From contig CM035168.1 of assembly GCA_020205615.1 (NCBI GenBank), positions 122,473,573 to 122,537,572 of the forward strand: a DNA stretch of 64,000 nt. The letters run 5' to 3'. The DNA comes from Panax quinquefolius (lineage: Eukaryota; Streptophyta; Magnoliopsida; Apiales; Araliaceae). The position numbers were made by a program, and so were the translations under genes. Of this stretch, positions 37,401 through 51,045 are shown in pieces; within the stretch, counting starts at the first letter, position 1, and each line of letters begins with the position of its first letter. A model generated the notes under the pieces. That model was given only the letters and a program-made list of their open reading frames with translations, was not told the origin of the DNA and ran no database searches.

Positions 37401-37700
37401 CCACATTCGCCATCCATTGTGGGTAGTCGATCTCAAAGATGAAGTCAGCTGCCAACAGCTTTGCAATCTCTTCATCAATGATTCGCTGACGTTCAGGTGC
37501 GAAAATCCTCCTCTTCTGTCGGACTAGCTTCTTCGACGGGTCCACCTCCAACCGATGCTCAGCGATATCCATGCTTACTCTTGGCATATCCTGAGGTTCC
37601 CATGCAAAAATGTCAACATAGCATTGCAAGAGCTCCACAAGGTTCGTCCGGAGAGGTTCTGGCAGACCCGAACCTATTTGCACCGTCTTGTTCTCTTTGC
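34494..37700 (-). pseudogene. pol of Tat element (RT, RNase H, integrase; degenerate)
   Basis: Minus-strand order. The RT start is near 37683-37350, with a block reading DIFAWEPQDMPRV, then HRLEVDP, then RQKRRIFAPERQ, then NGKWRV. Next comes CIDYTDLNKACPKDFYPLP with IDQLIDAT (about 37373-37290). The catalytic YVDD box is mutated to VVNDMIVKS (about 37062-37036). LRLNPTKCTLTEGQQIYG follows (about 36970). A broken RNase H is at about 35900-36700. The integrase catalytic region (about 35187-35700) includes VIVAIDYMTKWVEAKPL. The integrase C-terminal region (34494-35009) reads VGDFVLREAEAS, PNWEGPYEITEVPKPGTYRL and TWHAGRLRKYF. RT is expected to copy the element RNA, and the NDM substitution together with stops rules that out here. 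Confidence 0.9.
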
Positions 37701-37789
37701 CCGGGATGAGCTCTATCTCCTCCGCTTTTTTTTTTTCGGCATGACCAACGGTTCGGAACTACACTTTCGTGAAGGGTTCGATCTCTATC

Positions 37790-38260
37790 GTCATGGTCTG
37801 CTTCGCTTCGATACTCCCACTCTCAAGTGATCACAAGCTGCTCCTATAACACCTTCTAGCCAGATCCAAATCCCTTTCACCTCGCCAACCCCATGAGTAG
37901 TAGAAAATTTGATTTTGAAATGAGGAATAGAGGTCACAACTTGTAAAGCAATTAAAGTAGCCTTCCCAAAATAAAGATTATAAGCATAATCTACATGCAC
38001 AACATAAAATTTTGCAAATAATTTCTACTGTTGGGGTAGTCTCAAGATGATCGGTAGTTCAAACGGTTCCACCACCTTGATCGGGTCTTTACTAAAACCA
38101 TATAAAGGAGCCTCCCCGCCTCTATCTCCATCTTTTGCCCGCTCAGTGCATCCTCCGATAAGCGTGGGCATACTGAGTAATATCTACGTAAGACCCATTA
38201 TCTACCATCATCCGCTTCATATCCACCGAACCCACTTACGCAGTCAAGACCAATGATCCT
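37790..38260 (-). pseudogene. Protease region of Tat element (degenerate)
   Basis: The minus strand reads YAYNLYFGKATLIALQVVTS then HFKIKFSTTHGVGEVKG (about 37990-37860). This corresponds to the NAILGRPSLNAL...LKMKFPT..GVGEVRG block that ends the retropepsin domain in Tat elements. Upstream (about 38040-38250) is the broken N-terminal part of the protease; the active-site DTG is not clearly readable. Confidence 0.6.
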
Positions 38261-38599
38261 CGTGCGGTTCGATGACTTCCGGAAGGGTAATATTCATCAA
38301 GAAAGGAGATTATCAGATTGAATAAGGTCTCATCGGGTCTTTCGGAGGTACCCGCTTAACCGACATGATCGAATCCAAGTAACTTTTGCGCTTTCTTTCC
38401 AACGAAGTTTGCTGTAAGTACCCCCAAATGATGACATCTACCACGTGCCTTGCAGCAGTCGCTCGAGCCGGTAACGCACATCGAATTGAGTTGAGTCAGC
38501 CGAACAGGCCTCTATCCTCTTTGTTGATTAGTTCTGCAACCACATACTTGAATTAAAGCCCCGCTTTATACCTTTCTTTCAATAAAGTCCTTCAAACTA

Positions 38600-39854
38600 G
38601 CACGATCGTTCAGATCATGACCAAGCTTGATGGTAATCACAATACTTTACGAGAATTCCTTTCCGGGCTTAATGTTATCTCGAGGTGGTTCAAGATAGGT
38701 TGATTCTTAATTTGATCCAAGATGATGTACCAAAATTTGTGTTGAGTGTTTGTCAGATACATCCTATTCTCACTCGGGCCGGGAGCCGATTTAACGCCCT
38801 CCACCCTCGCTCTCCAATTGTTATATTTCTTGACCGCCTTCGTAGCTTGGTCTTTATTCCCTTCATCCTTTTTTCGGTCTCTATCGGTTCTTTCTCGATC
38901 CGTCTCCCTGCTTCTATTCGAAGAAGGACGTTTGAGGTCATCCATGGCTTCCTCCACCACGATATAGCCCTTCACTTTGTCGAAGGCTTCAATGAGACTC
39001 TTCTGTGATGAAACATTAACTTCTTCACCAACTTCTCCGATTTGACCAGATCTAACCCATTCTCAAAGCAAATTCCAACGACTTGTAGATCGTTCAGTGT
39101 CCACACTTGGCCGATCGCTTCACTGAACCTCTTCACATATTGGCCCAAAGACTCATTCGAAAATTATCGAACTCCGAGCCAACGAACCGGTTGGTTTTCC
39201 CCTTCTTTTGTTGCTCCCGGCGAAAGCATGAAATTTATCGCATATGCCCGCGCCAAGATGAAATTGAATCTCAGGCAAAGTCCCCATCCACCGCCGGGCA
39301 TCCTTTTCGAGTGTTGTGACAAAAGTATGACACTTAAGAAGATCGCTAAAGTCATAATAATCCATCGGTCAACGAATCTCGATCGTGGGTCATAGGATCC
39401 CCGATCCATCATAACTCTCGATATGGGGCAACTTCTTGGGATCGACTTTTTCTTTAAGAATCTCGCGGAAAAAGGGATGCCTTCTTTCCCAAGTATCCTT
39501 CGTTTTTGTACTTCTATGTTCGCTCAAGTTCTTTTAACTCTTTAACCGAGATACTCCACACCTTCCGGGTTGAGATGATGCTTCTTTTCCGGTGACTCCT
39601 TCCTCCCTCCGAGTGGACCGGTTTACACAATAGAGCCTTCAACTCTAGAAGGGCTTTTACGATGACGAAAGTGTCCACAGGTGGTGTACCTCAAGAGACT
39701 TTCCTGAGTACGATCTCTAGACATACTTAGTCCTCACGAGCTCAGCACTATGGCGAGAATGTGTAACAATAAGGGCTTTCTTTGTGGTCTCGTGGAGTGT
39801 GATCTCTGGATCGACCTCTTCGTTCTCTCCGACCTTGCTCTTTAGAATCGACAG
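38600..39854 (-). pseudogene. gag of Tat element, 3' part (after nested insertion)
   Basis: The minus strand encodes CHTFVTTLEKDARRWMGTLP (about 39330-39275), the Gag capsid core. QYVKRFSEAIGQVWTLNDLQ-like codons follow (about 39130-39080), then KGYIVVEEAMDDLKR (about 38973) and a charged RSRETDRERTDRDRKKDEGN stretch before the nucleocapsid. Frameshifts are frequent. The 5' part of the gene lies at 49760-50330, displaced by the nested chromovirus. Confidence 0.8.
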
Positions 39855-42415
39855 TGTGACGCCCCCAAAATAGGTATACATCACCCATTCTGAGTTGTCA
39901 ATACATGGCATGTAAACAACTACAACTTTATTATTACAACAAGAAAGCTGTGAGTTTAAATACAAATATTATCTTCTGTATAATATCTATACTCAAATAA
40001 ATCCTCATCACATTTATTGATACATTATTTTACAAAAATGGTGAGGACTACTAAACAACTCTCTCTCTAGAACCTTCATTCCATACCCCTAACTGCATCG
40101 CTATATTCTCGCCTCCCCGAGAAAAAATGGAACAAAAAGGAAAAAGGATGAGCTCAACTAGCTCAAGAAAGAATATTATGACTAAGATAATATACAACAA
40201 ATTACCGTTAGTCTTCAACATGGAAAAATCTAATGGAATACAATAGACAACAAATTTTAAATCAATATTCGCAATGAAATAATAATTCATTAGAAGAGTT
40301 AAGTAGAGAATGCAAACTACTATCTTCCATGTATGAATTTAAAAGTTCATCGCTCATCTTTTATCCTCGTAACATCAATCAATATATATCGGAATCACAT
40401 ATTCATCTTTGCACTACAGCCAAAGATATTCATCATTGGTCATGTTCATCTAAACACTGTTTATCTTTGCACTACAGCTGCCAAAGATATTCTTCAGAAA
40501 TCATTCATCTTTTTGCACTACAGCCAAAGATATTCCATAATATCATCATTTAAGATCAAGATGATGAAAATATTTTAAAGAAACGAATCCAATTGAAACA
40601 AAATGACAAGGATTAAGGATTAAGGATTCATACTTTGTTTTATTCACGTCCAAAAATACCTCAAAAATAATCGCAGTGGTGTAAAATTCAAGAATGATCA
40701 AAACATGGATACAATCAAAGCTAGTATCCGTATAGATATTTTGGACTAAAAGAAAAAATTTTTATTTTTCGATGAATAATTGTCGATACGTGAATAAGGT
40801 CAGTATACGTGAATAAGAACTCAGACACCAAAAGTTCCAAATTTGATAAAAACTTCAGATCACTATTTCAACATAATGATATTGAAGAAATAATATCATT
40901 ACGAAAAAATAATATCCCTTACCTCGAAAGATCAAGATTTAAATTGAAATCTGGGATATAAAGCTATGACTTGAACTTGCAATAGAATAACAATACTCAA
41001 ATTATACTCAAAATACTCACAAGAATACGCCGATAATATAGAGAGGAAAACTTCGTTTCGGTGTGATTTTCAATTCTAACCTAAAGACCCTATTTATAGA
41101 AATTGCTTAGAACACTAAAGTTATAAAATTTAATATAATATTAATATATTATATATAAATTCCTACGCACACAATCTATGATCTGAATTCAGCCATGCTT
41201 GACAACAAATAAGTCTACCAAACAAATCAAAAACGTTTTTATTATTTAAAATAATTAAAACTTCCAAAAAAATCAATTATTAGAATTTTAACATCAATAA
41301 TTCATAATAAATAGTACTTTTATCAGAAAATTTGAATCTACTTAAGTTTTTATAGGAAATTCAATTCTCTACAACTTTGCAGAAGAAAGTTTTTCCAAAT
41401 TCCAAATGTAAATTGGACGAAATCCACAAACCAAGCGATTTTATAAAGCTATAATCAAATTTCGGTTAATAAATGGGGTCCACCGATATGTTTAACATAT
41501 TTTAAACATTTATTGCAACAAAAATACTCTTCCTCCTCAGATACTCATATATCCCACATTCGTTGTTGTAAAATATCACCATTATTATATTATTAAAATA
41601 TAATAATACATTATCTTATTTAAAAAGATAAAATTTCAATTTTCAACAATTGTCACATTAAAATTTTTCTCCATCTATATCAATATTTTCCTCATCATAT
41701 GAATCAATAATTAATTATTCACAAATAATATTACATGTAATCACAATATTGACAACCGTGCGGTTCCGGAAGGGGCTTTCCAATAAGAATTTCTCCCATC
41801 GGCGCAAGCAATTAGGTGACCAAACCTCTCTTACACGTAACTTTCTAGACATTGCCAATAATGTTATCTAATAATATTATTCAGATAATATGAATTATTG
41901 CTTCGATAATGAAAAATATTGTGTAATGACAATTATTGAAACAACAAAGAATATAAAATATCAACGCAAAGAATTATTGAATCAATAAAATAATCGAACA
42001 AGAATTCATCGTAACCATTATTGAGTAGTGCCTTCACGCATTTAATCAATAATCGTGCAATACCATGTGTCATCGTGTTTTTAACCACCGAGTATTTTAA
42101 CAAAGATTAATGGTAACAACTACGCCAATTATTTTTAACCAACTTATATTTGTCGTTTTGTTCATCCAATCGCTTTCCGTTATGGGGCCCACACATGGTC
42201 GCTACCGTCGCATTTAATAATATTCCCCACAGCATTTAATATTCCACGACCAAACGAATATTCCCTAACAACAATGAATATTTTATAACCACTTGCTTAT
42301 TTTGAAATATTTATGATTTTACCCCTAACTATCCACATTAATCACATCAACCCTTACTATTTCAAAATAATAAATAGAAAATTAAATTTCATTAATAATA
42401 AGTTGGGGTCTTACA
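39855..42415 (-). repeat. 3' LTR of chromovirus 2
   Basis: On the minus strand it starts TGTAAGACCCCAACTT and ends GGGGGCGTCACA. TATAAATA lies at 41098-41091. About four ~60-bp repeats (40383-40545) contain CAAAGATATTCATC and CATCTTTGCACTACAG. The polypurine tract CATAAGGAGGGAGGT (minus strand, 42430-42416) sits directly upstream. Confidence 0.92.
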
Positions 42416-42469
42416 ACCTCCCTCCTTATGAAATTTCGTCCTCGAAATCGACGTGACGATACTGGTGTG

Positions 42470-45400
42470 TTTCAAAAGGTGAGGATACCTCGCTTTCATT
42501 TCCGCTTTCCAATTCCCGTGTCATTTCTATATAGCATGATTCCTCCACAAAACTTTAACTTGTGGTATGACCTTTCATAGCGCAGTAGGACATGCTCCTT
42601 CCTATCCAAGATCTTGACAGTACCTCCTCACACGTTAAGTCTTCTGGCTATTTCGTCCGGTTCTAATTCTATAACGTGGTTCGGGTCTTTCACATATTTA
42701 CTAAGTAGAGATATGTGAAACACATTATGAACACGAGACATACTTGGAGGTAACGCAAGTCTATAAGCTACATTTCTACTCTGGTCAAGAATTTGAAATG
42801 GACCAATAAATCGTGGATCGAGCTTTCCTCTCTTCCCAAATCTTGTAACTCCCCTTCCATGGAGCAACTCGCAACAATACATGATCCCCTTACACTAAAT
42901 TCCACGCCCTTTCGATGAAGATCCGCATAACTCTTTTGTCGATCTTGTGCCATTTGTATACATTGTCGAATCATTTGAATCTTTTGGTAGTCATACGTAT
43001 TTAACTCGGGTCCCAATAATGTTGCTTCACCCACCTCATCCCAACATATTGGAGAACGATATTTTCGCCCATATAATGCTTGAATGGAGCCACATTTTAT
43101 ACTTGCTCGATAAGCTGTTGTTGTAGGAGAATTCCACCAATGGTAAATACTTATCCCAACCGCCTTGAAGTTCAGGACACGTAGTCTTAATAAATCTTCA
43201 AGAGTTTGAATAGTCCTCTCTCGATTGTCCGTCTGTTTGGGGATGGTATGCTTGAACTAAATCGTAAACTGCGTGCCCATAGCTTTTTGCAAGCTAACCC
43301 AAAATCTTGAAGTGAATCTTGGGTCACGATCCAAACTATGGATATACAGCATGCCATGCAACCTCACAATTTCATTCACGTCACATACTAGCAAGACGCT
43401 CAAGGAATAAGTCTCCGATGTCGGCAAGAAATGAGCAGACTTGGTTAATTTATCAACAATAACCCAAATAGCATTGATGCCTTGAGAAACCGTAGGAAGA
43501 CCCGTGAACGAAATCCATGGTAATGTGTTCCCACTTCCATTTCGGAATCTCAAGTGGTTGCAAACGGACCCTTAGGTACTAGATGCTCCGCTTTTTACAC
43601 GTTGGCAAGTTAAACACATCGAGATAAACTTTGCAATCTCTCTCTTCATATTGTTCCACCAAAATGTATGTCAAGATCACGATACATTTTAGTACTTCCA
43701 GGATGGATTGCAAATGGTGTATGTGTGCCTCCATCATAATCTTGTACTTCAAATCGTAGTCGTTAGGAACACAAAGTCTAGAGTGGACTCAAGTATTCCT
43801 TCTTCATCAATTCTCGCCTGAATAGCTCCTTCTTGTACTTTCTTCTTCATACGCATCATCGCCCGGGTTTGGTGGCTTGAGTAACCTTAACTTTTTCTAT
43901 TAAAGTTGGCTCTGTCGTATATACTGACATCATCGCACTCGCTCGTTCAAGATATGATCTTTCTACTCAACGCCGACGTACTACCACGCTCGCTTTTCCG
44001 GGATGGTATGAATAGTGTGGTCGTAGTCTTTCAATAGCTCGAGCAAACGTCATTGCCGCGATGTTGAGTTCTTTTTGAGTGAAGAAATATTTAAGGCTTT
44101 TTATGGTCCGAATATATCTCCACTTTCTCCCTATATAGATAGTGCCTCCATATCTTTAGCGCAATGAACGATCGGGCCGCTAACTCTAGATCATGAGTAG
44201 GATAATTCCTCTCATACTCTTTTAAGTTGTCGCGAGGCAAAGGCTATGACTTTCCCACGCTGCATGAGAACACATCCTAACCCTTTGTCTCAAGCATCGC
44301 CAGAGATAACAAATCCATCCGAACCAGATGGTATTGTTAGAACAAAGTCAGCCGAAATAAGTCTCTCTTAAGCTCTTGGAAACTCTTCTCGCATTCTTCA
44401 CTCCAAACGAATTTTGTATCCTTCCGAGTTATTTGGGTTAATGGAGTAGCGATTCGAGAAAACCCTTCCACGAATCTCCGATAATAACCAAATTTAAGCC
44501 AAAAACTACGACTTCACCACCGACGGTTGCTTCCCAACTTCAGATTGCTTCAATCTTCGTCGGATCAACAGATACTCCATGTTTTGACACCACATGCCCA
44601 AGAAATGCTACTTCCTCAAGCCGTAACTCGCATTTCTTCAATTAGGCATATAGTTGGTTTTCACGAAGCCTTTGGAGTACCAAACTTCAAATGGTGCTCA
44701 TGATCTTCACGGCTTTGGAATATATGAGGATGTCATCAATAAAGACAACAACGAATTGATCCAAATATTCTTTGAATACTCGGTTCATCATATCCATGAA
44801 AGCCGCAGGAACATTAGTTAGTCCGAAAGACATGACTAAGAATTCATAATGCCCATACCGAAGTTTCAAGGCGCCTTTTGAATATTCTCGATTCTAATCT
44901 TCACCGATGATATCCGAAGCTAAGATCGATTTTTGAAATGTAATTGTGCCTTGCAATCGGTCAAACAAGTCATCAATACGAGGTAGAGGATACCTATTCT
45001 TGATGGTGACATGGTTCAATTCCAGATAGTCAATACAAAGTCGCATACTACCGTTTTCTTCTTTACTTAATAAAACAGAGCACCCCAAGGAGATGTACTA
45101 GGATTTAATGAAATCGATGTCCAACAATTCCTCGTAGTTGGACCTTTAACTCCCAAGTTCAATAGAGCCATTCGATATGGGGTTTTAGAAATGGGCTTTG
45201 TACTCAGTTCAAGATCAATAAAGAATTCAACTTCACGCTCGGGGTAGACCGGAAGTTCTTCAGAAATACGTTAGGAAAGTCAATAACAACGGAATATTAT
45301 TCAAATTTGACGTGTCTTTATTCAAATCCATAACATGGGCTAAGAAAGCTTGACATCCGTTTTTTCAATAAACGAATAGCTTTTATGATTAGATATGATA

Positions 45401-45800
45401 GTGATTGATTTTAATGGTTTAGTTGCTTGAATTTGGCACAACAGTTGGTTAGAATATGAAAACTAACAACCTTATGAAAACAATCAATTTTGGCATGATG
45501 AGTAGTTAACCAATCAATCCCTAAAATCACATCAAAAGCAAGTATCTTTAAAGAGATAAGGTCAACGTGTAAGGTGATGGTGCCAACTTGAATCAAACAA
45601 GATTTATAAACAATTGGATGTGATGAAAGTTTCTCCTAACTGAGTTTCCACAGATAGGTCAAAGTCTAATTTCTCCCGAGTCAAGTTTAAACGTTGAGCA
45701 CACGCAGAGAGATAAATGAATGGGTAACCCAGATCAAGTAAGGTATAAACTTCGCAAGAATTTATAAATACTTTACCCGTGATCACCTCGTTTGGTTTCT
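42470..45800 (-). pseudogene. pol and chromodomain of chromovirus 2 (degenerate)
   Basis: In minus-strand order: a protease block (about 45786-45480) with VYTLLDLGYPFIYLSA (DSG lost) and ILGIDWLTTHHAKIDCF. RT follows with [20 protein letters not shown] (about 45045) and [20 protein letters not shown]. Its catalytic block [14 protein letters not shown] (about 44755-44715) keeps both aspartates. Integrase has WISFTGLP and SLDRDPRFTSRFWVSLQKAM (about 43340-43285). The integrase tail (about 42870-42640) reads [36 protein letters not shown]. The chromodomain (about 42625-42480) reads in part VKILDRKEHVLLRY, then LWRNHAIEMTRELES after a frameshift. Frame breaks make it non-coding, but it is better preserved than chromovirus 1. 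Confidence 0.9.
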
Positions 45801-45849
45801 CGCATTTTGACCAATCACAACAAATGCTCTTCCGGAATCGTTGACTTTG

Positions 45850-47010
45850 ACTTTTAGGGGGATGTCTTTTGAGTCACCGTCCCTCATTGAACTAGGTTTC
45901 ATTATCGCATAATCTCGAGCGATATGTCCTTCCTTTCCACAATTATAGCATACCTTGAATCACAGGGCGGTTTGACCGATATGTCCCTCTTTCCCAGATT
46001 TGTAGAAGATATAACCGGTGGTCGTTCTCCTCCCTTAGAACCGATTCCGCTTACGCCAAGACATTGCCTTCACATGGTCGTTGTTAAATCTCCTCTTTTA
46101 AAATCTCTCCCGACTCGCTTTTCTATTTTCATGGCTATGATTACCACCGTAGTGGTTACCATTTTTGTCCATCTGCTTTTCTCCATTTGGTTATCATTAT
46201 TCATTGACCGCTATCTCCGGTACGATCCACGGTTATGGTCCCTTGGTTGAATATACTCGTTATCTCGCTTTCTAACAATTGAGCCTCGTTAACAACATCT
46301 CGAATAGAGAGAAAATTTATGAGAAATGAGATATTGTCGTATCTAGGGTTTCAAACCTCTCGTAAACATCCGCGTCATATCGTTCCTCATTCTCCACCAA
46401 ATGAGGTGCAAACTCGATAACTCGCAAACTTTGCCTCGTCCGAGACACCGTCATGTTGTTTTGTTCCAATCGATGAACTCCACTTCCTTCATATGACGAA
46501 CACTTTCGTGAAAGTATTTGTCATTAAATAGCTTCAAACGTCTCCCAAGACATCTTTGAATGCGGTTTGGATGGGTACGCTTCACGACTCCCACCAAGAT
46601 CTCGCTTCGCCACGGAACATAAAGGTGGCGAATAGAACCTTCTCATTCTCCGCATCCCAAGACATCGAATATCTTGGTAATTTGCTTGACCCATGTTTCC
46701 GCCATGATCGGATCTCGCTTTCCCTTAAATTTTGGTGGTCCCAACTCTTCGAATCGCTCATTGTGACAACCCGTGAATTGCTATCATTTCTCTCGTATTT
46801 TGAACACGAGTCTCCTCACTTCGATTTTGCATGAATCGCAAAAAGCTTCTAAACATCCCTCGCTCATCATCTCGCTTCCAGCAGTGTTGTTCGCGGGGAG
46901 AACATTGCCACCACACACGCTTCTCCTCGTTGGTGAGTACAAAGCGCTCTCCACTGGCCTCATTTCCATTGTTAATATTCTCAATTCGACATTCTCAATA
47001 CCGCCATAAA
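45850..47010 (-). pseudogene. gag of chromovirus 2 (degenerate)
   Basis: The minus strand has FEELGPPKFKGKRDPIMAET and WVKQITKIFDVLGC (about 46765-46660), then FMFRGEARSWWES (about 46620-46580), the typical chromovirus Gag core. The zinc knuckle at about 45950-45910 reads CYNCGKEGHIARDYA, with the final cysteine changed to tyrosine. Stops and frameshifts occur throughout. Confidence 0.85.
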
Positions 47011-47175
47011 ACAAGGGTTAATAAAGGAAATCAATATATCACATAATATCCCTATATATTGACAACTAACAAATAAGCTTAGGTAGGACACACTAGCGAA
47101 GGATTTACTCGCCTCTCCCTCCTAGTTCTATTCCCGATCTCCGCCAGAGATCATATCCCTAAGCTCGATACCAAC

Positions 47176-49759
47176 CGTGGACGCCCCCAAAATAGGTATA
47201 CATCACCCATTTCGAGTTGTCAATACATGGTACGTAAACAACTACAACTTTATTATTACAACAAGAAAACTATGAGTTTAAATACAAATATTATCTTCTG
47301 ACAATATCTATACTCAAATAAATCCTTATCACATTTATTGATACATTATTTTACAAAAATGGTGAGGACTACTAAACAACTCTCTCTAGAACCTTCATTC
47401 CATACCCCGACTGCATTTCGCTTATATTCTCGCCTCCCGAGAAAAATGGAACAAAAAGGAAAAAGGGTGAGCTCAACTTGCTCAAGTAAAGAATATTATG
47501 ACTAAGATAATATACAACAAATTACCGTTAGTCTTCAACAGGAAAAATCTAATAGAATACAATAGACAACAAATTTTAAATCAATATTCACAATGAAATA
47601 ATAATTCATTAGAAGAGTTAAGTAGAGAATGCAAACTACTATCTTCCATGTATGAATTTAAAAGTTCATCGCTCATCTTTTATCCCCGTAACATCAATCA
47701 ATATATATCCGAATCACATATTCATCTTTGCACTACATGTGCCAAAGATATTCATCATTGGGTCATGTTCATCTAAACACTGCTCATCTTTGCATTACGT
47801 GCCAAAGATATTCTTCAGAAATCATTCATCTTTGCACTACAAAAGCCAAAGATATTCCATAATATCATCATTTGAGACCGAAGATGATGAAAAATATTTT
47901 TAAAGAAACGAATCCGGTGAAACAAAATGACAAGGATTAAGGATTAAGGATTAAGGATTCGTGACTTTGTTTTATTCACGTCCAAAATACCTCAAAAATA
48001 ATCGCAGTTGGTGTAAAATTCAAGAATGATCAAAACATGGATACAATCAAAGCTAGTATCCGAATAGATATTTTGGACTTAAAAGAAAAATTTTTATTTT
48101 CGATGAATAAAGCGTGATTCGTGAATAAAGGTCAGATATCGTGAATAGTGGTCGTATACGTGAATAAGAACTCAGACACCAAAAGTTCCAAATTTGATAA
48201 AAACTTCAGATCACTATTTCAACATAATGATATTGAAGAAATAATATCATTACGAAAAAAATAATATCCCTTACCTCGAAAGATCAAGACTTTAAAGTTA
48301 AACAGGATATAAGCTATGACTTGAACTTACCCGAATAGCAATACTCAAATTATACTCAAAATACTCACAAGAATACGCTTCGATAATATAGAGAGAGAAA
48401 ACTTGATTTACGGTGTGATTTTCAATTCTAACCTAAGCACCTATTTATAGGAAATCGCTTGAAACAAAAGTTAGTAAAATTTAATATAATATTAATATAT
48501 TATATATAAATTCCTACGCACACAATCTATGATCTGAATTCAGCCATGCTTGACAACAAATAAGTCTACCAAACAAATCAAAAACGTTTTATTATTTAAA
48601 ATAATTAAAACTTCCAAAAATCAATTATTCAGAATTTGAACATCAATAATTCATAATAAATAGCCCTTTTATCAGAAAATTCGAATCTCGCAAGTTTTTA
48701 TAGGAAATTCAATTTCTACAACTTTGCGGAAGAAAGTTTTTCCAAATTCCAAGCAGAAATTGACCGAAATCCACAAACCAGGCGATTTTACGTGCTATAA
48801 TCAAATTTGAGTTAATAAATGGGTCCACCGACATGTTTAACATATTTTAAACATTTATTGCAACAAAAATACTCTTCCTCCTCGTATACTCATATATCCC
48901 ACATTCGTTGTAAAAATATCACCATTATTATATTATTAAAATATAATAATACATTATCTTATCGAAAAAGATAAAATTTCAATTTTCAACAATTGTCACA
49001 TTAAAATTTTTCTCCATCTATATCAATATTTTCCTCATCATATGAATCAATAATTAATTATTCACAAATAATATTCTGTAATCACAATATCGACAACCTG
49101 TGCGGCCCCGAAAAGAGGGGCTTTTCAATAAGAATTTCTCCTTCTTGGCGCCGCAATTAGGTGACCAAACCTCTCCTTGAAGGCGTAACTTTCTAGACAT
49201 TGCCAATAATGTTATCTAATAATATTATTCAGATAATATGAATTATTGCTTCGATAATGAAAAATATTGTGTAATGACAATTATTGAAATAACAACAATA
49301 TAAAATATCAACGCAAAGAATTATGAATCAATAAAAATCAATAGACGGTAATTATCGTAACCATTATTGAGTAAGTGCCTTCTTACGTAAGAATCAATAA
49401 TTGGTGCAATACAGGTGTCTTCTTGTGTTTTAACCACGTAGTATTTTAACAAGATAATGGTAATAACTACTAGTTATTTTTAACCAACTTATATTTGTCG
49501 TTTTGTTCATCCAATCGCTCGTTATGGGCCCACATACATGGTTCACCACGATGCATTTAATATTCCCCGACAAAGATCTGAATATTCCATGACCAAACGA
49601 ATATTCCCGACAACAATGAATATTTAATAACCACTTGCTTATTTTGAAATATTTAGTGATTTTACCCCTAACTATCCACATTAATCACATCAACCCTTAC
49701 TATTTCAAAATAATAAAATAGAAAATTAAATTTCATTAATAATAAGTTGGGGTCTTATA
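47176..49759 (-). repeat. 5' LTR of chromovirus 2
   Basis: Collinear with 39855-42415. The minus-strand start is TATAAGACC (family TGTAAGACC), the TATA box is at 48449-48442 and the ~60-bp repeats are at about 47705-47860. The end reads GCGTCCACG, directly before the primer site GTTGGTATCGAGC. The pair is close in sequence, with differences dominated by 1-4 base indels. Confidence 0.92.
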
Positions 49760-50375
49760 GGCGGGGTGATGTACCCTCTTCGATCTTTGAGAGTAGAGCT
49801 TGGGATCTTCTTCTTTCTCGAGTTCTACCGAGACTCTCGTCCCGAATGAACAGTTCTTTCCCACTTTGTCCTCGCTTCTTGACCGATCATAACCGAGCTC
49901 TTCGTCTCTCAACTCGCCATCCGCCATCTGCTCGCTTATATCCCGTCATTTGCTTCACGAGTACTTCTATAGCTCTATCCGCTTTCATCTCGCCATCTTA
50001 GCTAGTCGTGAAGCTTTTTCGTCTTGGTCCTCTAGGTATCGAGTTCTAGGAGAAGTGCCTTCACTGCTTCCCTACCGTGACGAAGACGCTTTCTCCGTCG
50101 GGAAGACTAGCCTACGTTTAGCCTTGCCCACCGCCTTCGACCGAAAATCTTCATGTGATCGTTTGGACGCTGCGCTTGCATTTATGAGCGATTATTCTGG
50201 GTCCCCAAACGATCCTCGACAGACACTCGTGGTGTCGATTGACCGGCGAATTTCTACCGCCCGCCTTCTGTGTAGGTGTTCTACTCTTTACCATGAATAT
50301 CGATGTAGAACAAAACACGATCAGTGATTGAAAAATACTCAGAACACTAGAACTCACCCCTCCTTCTAGCGCCAA
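49760..50375 (-). pseudogene. Primer-binding site and 5' gag portion of Tat element
   Basis: The minus strand begins TTGGCGCTAGAAGGAGGGGT right after the 5' LTR, a primer-site-like start of the TTGGCGC type seen in Tat-clade elements; the tRNA is not identified. The following 600 bases are unusually GC-rich and encode broken, charged Gag N-terminal sequence (ELRDEELGYDRSRSEDK near 49915) up to the nested insertion. Confidence 0.6.
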
Positions 50376-51045
50376 TGTTAACGCCAAGATCTTTCTCTAC
50401 GTCCCAATCACCAAGACGCATCCGATATCCTGCACAGTTCAACAAGTCAACACCAAAAGCTTGACGGCTTGACCGTCGGGGGATAGCTCCGGCGTGAGAG
50501 TCAGTATCGGCGATCACAAGATTAACAATGGAGGGAAAATAATATCTAATGTCTAAGAGAGAATAATAATATGAATGTGTATGTTACTTACCCTCTTATG
50601 TGATCTTAGCCTCATACATACTCCAATTCCCAGGTTTCGTGCCACCCATCATCTCTCGACACCTTTTCCCCACTCCCGGTCATTTCAAATTTAAAAAGTA
50701 TGTAGCCTACTTCTCACACCGCTACCACTATTTGCCACCTCCTCAGGCCATCCTCGAGTCCCATCCTCATTAATGTCATGCAGAAAGGTGGCGAGATATA
50801 GTAATCAACTATCATTTGGCATAATGATTATCTCCAAAGTTGGATTAAGTGACAAATTGTATAATGGGTCAATTCAATGACTAAGCCCAAATAACGAAAT
50901 GACCCCAACGACCGGATCCAACCGAAAGGACCCAATGAAATAATCAAGTAATTGGGCCCAAATTATTCGGATCAATCAGGACAAGAGTAACATGATTGAG
51001 GAGGAGCCCATTAAGTCCGCCCAATAAAAAAAAAGAATTATGGCC

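Larger units (their letters stand above)
39855..49759 (-). mobile_element. Chromovirus 2 (Tekay/Del-like), nested in Tat gag
   Basis: LTRs at 47176-49759 (5') and 39855-42415 (3') on the minus strand enclose a 4.76-kb gag-pol. The termini, primer site, TATA box and coding domains match chromovirus 1, so both belong to one family. Flanking 5-mers on the minus strand are CCGCC and CTGTC. They differ by two C-to-T changes, so the target duplication is plausible but decayed. It interrupts the gag gene of the Tat element, so it inserted after the Tat element did. Confidence 0.93.
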
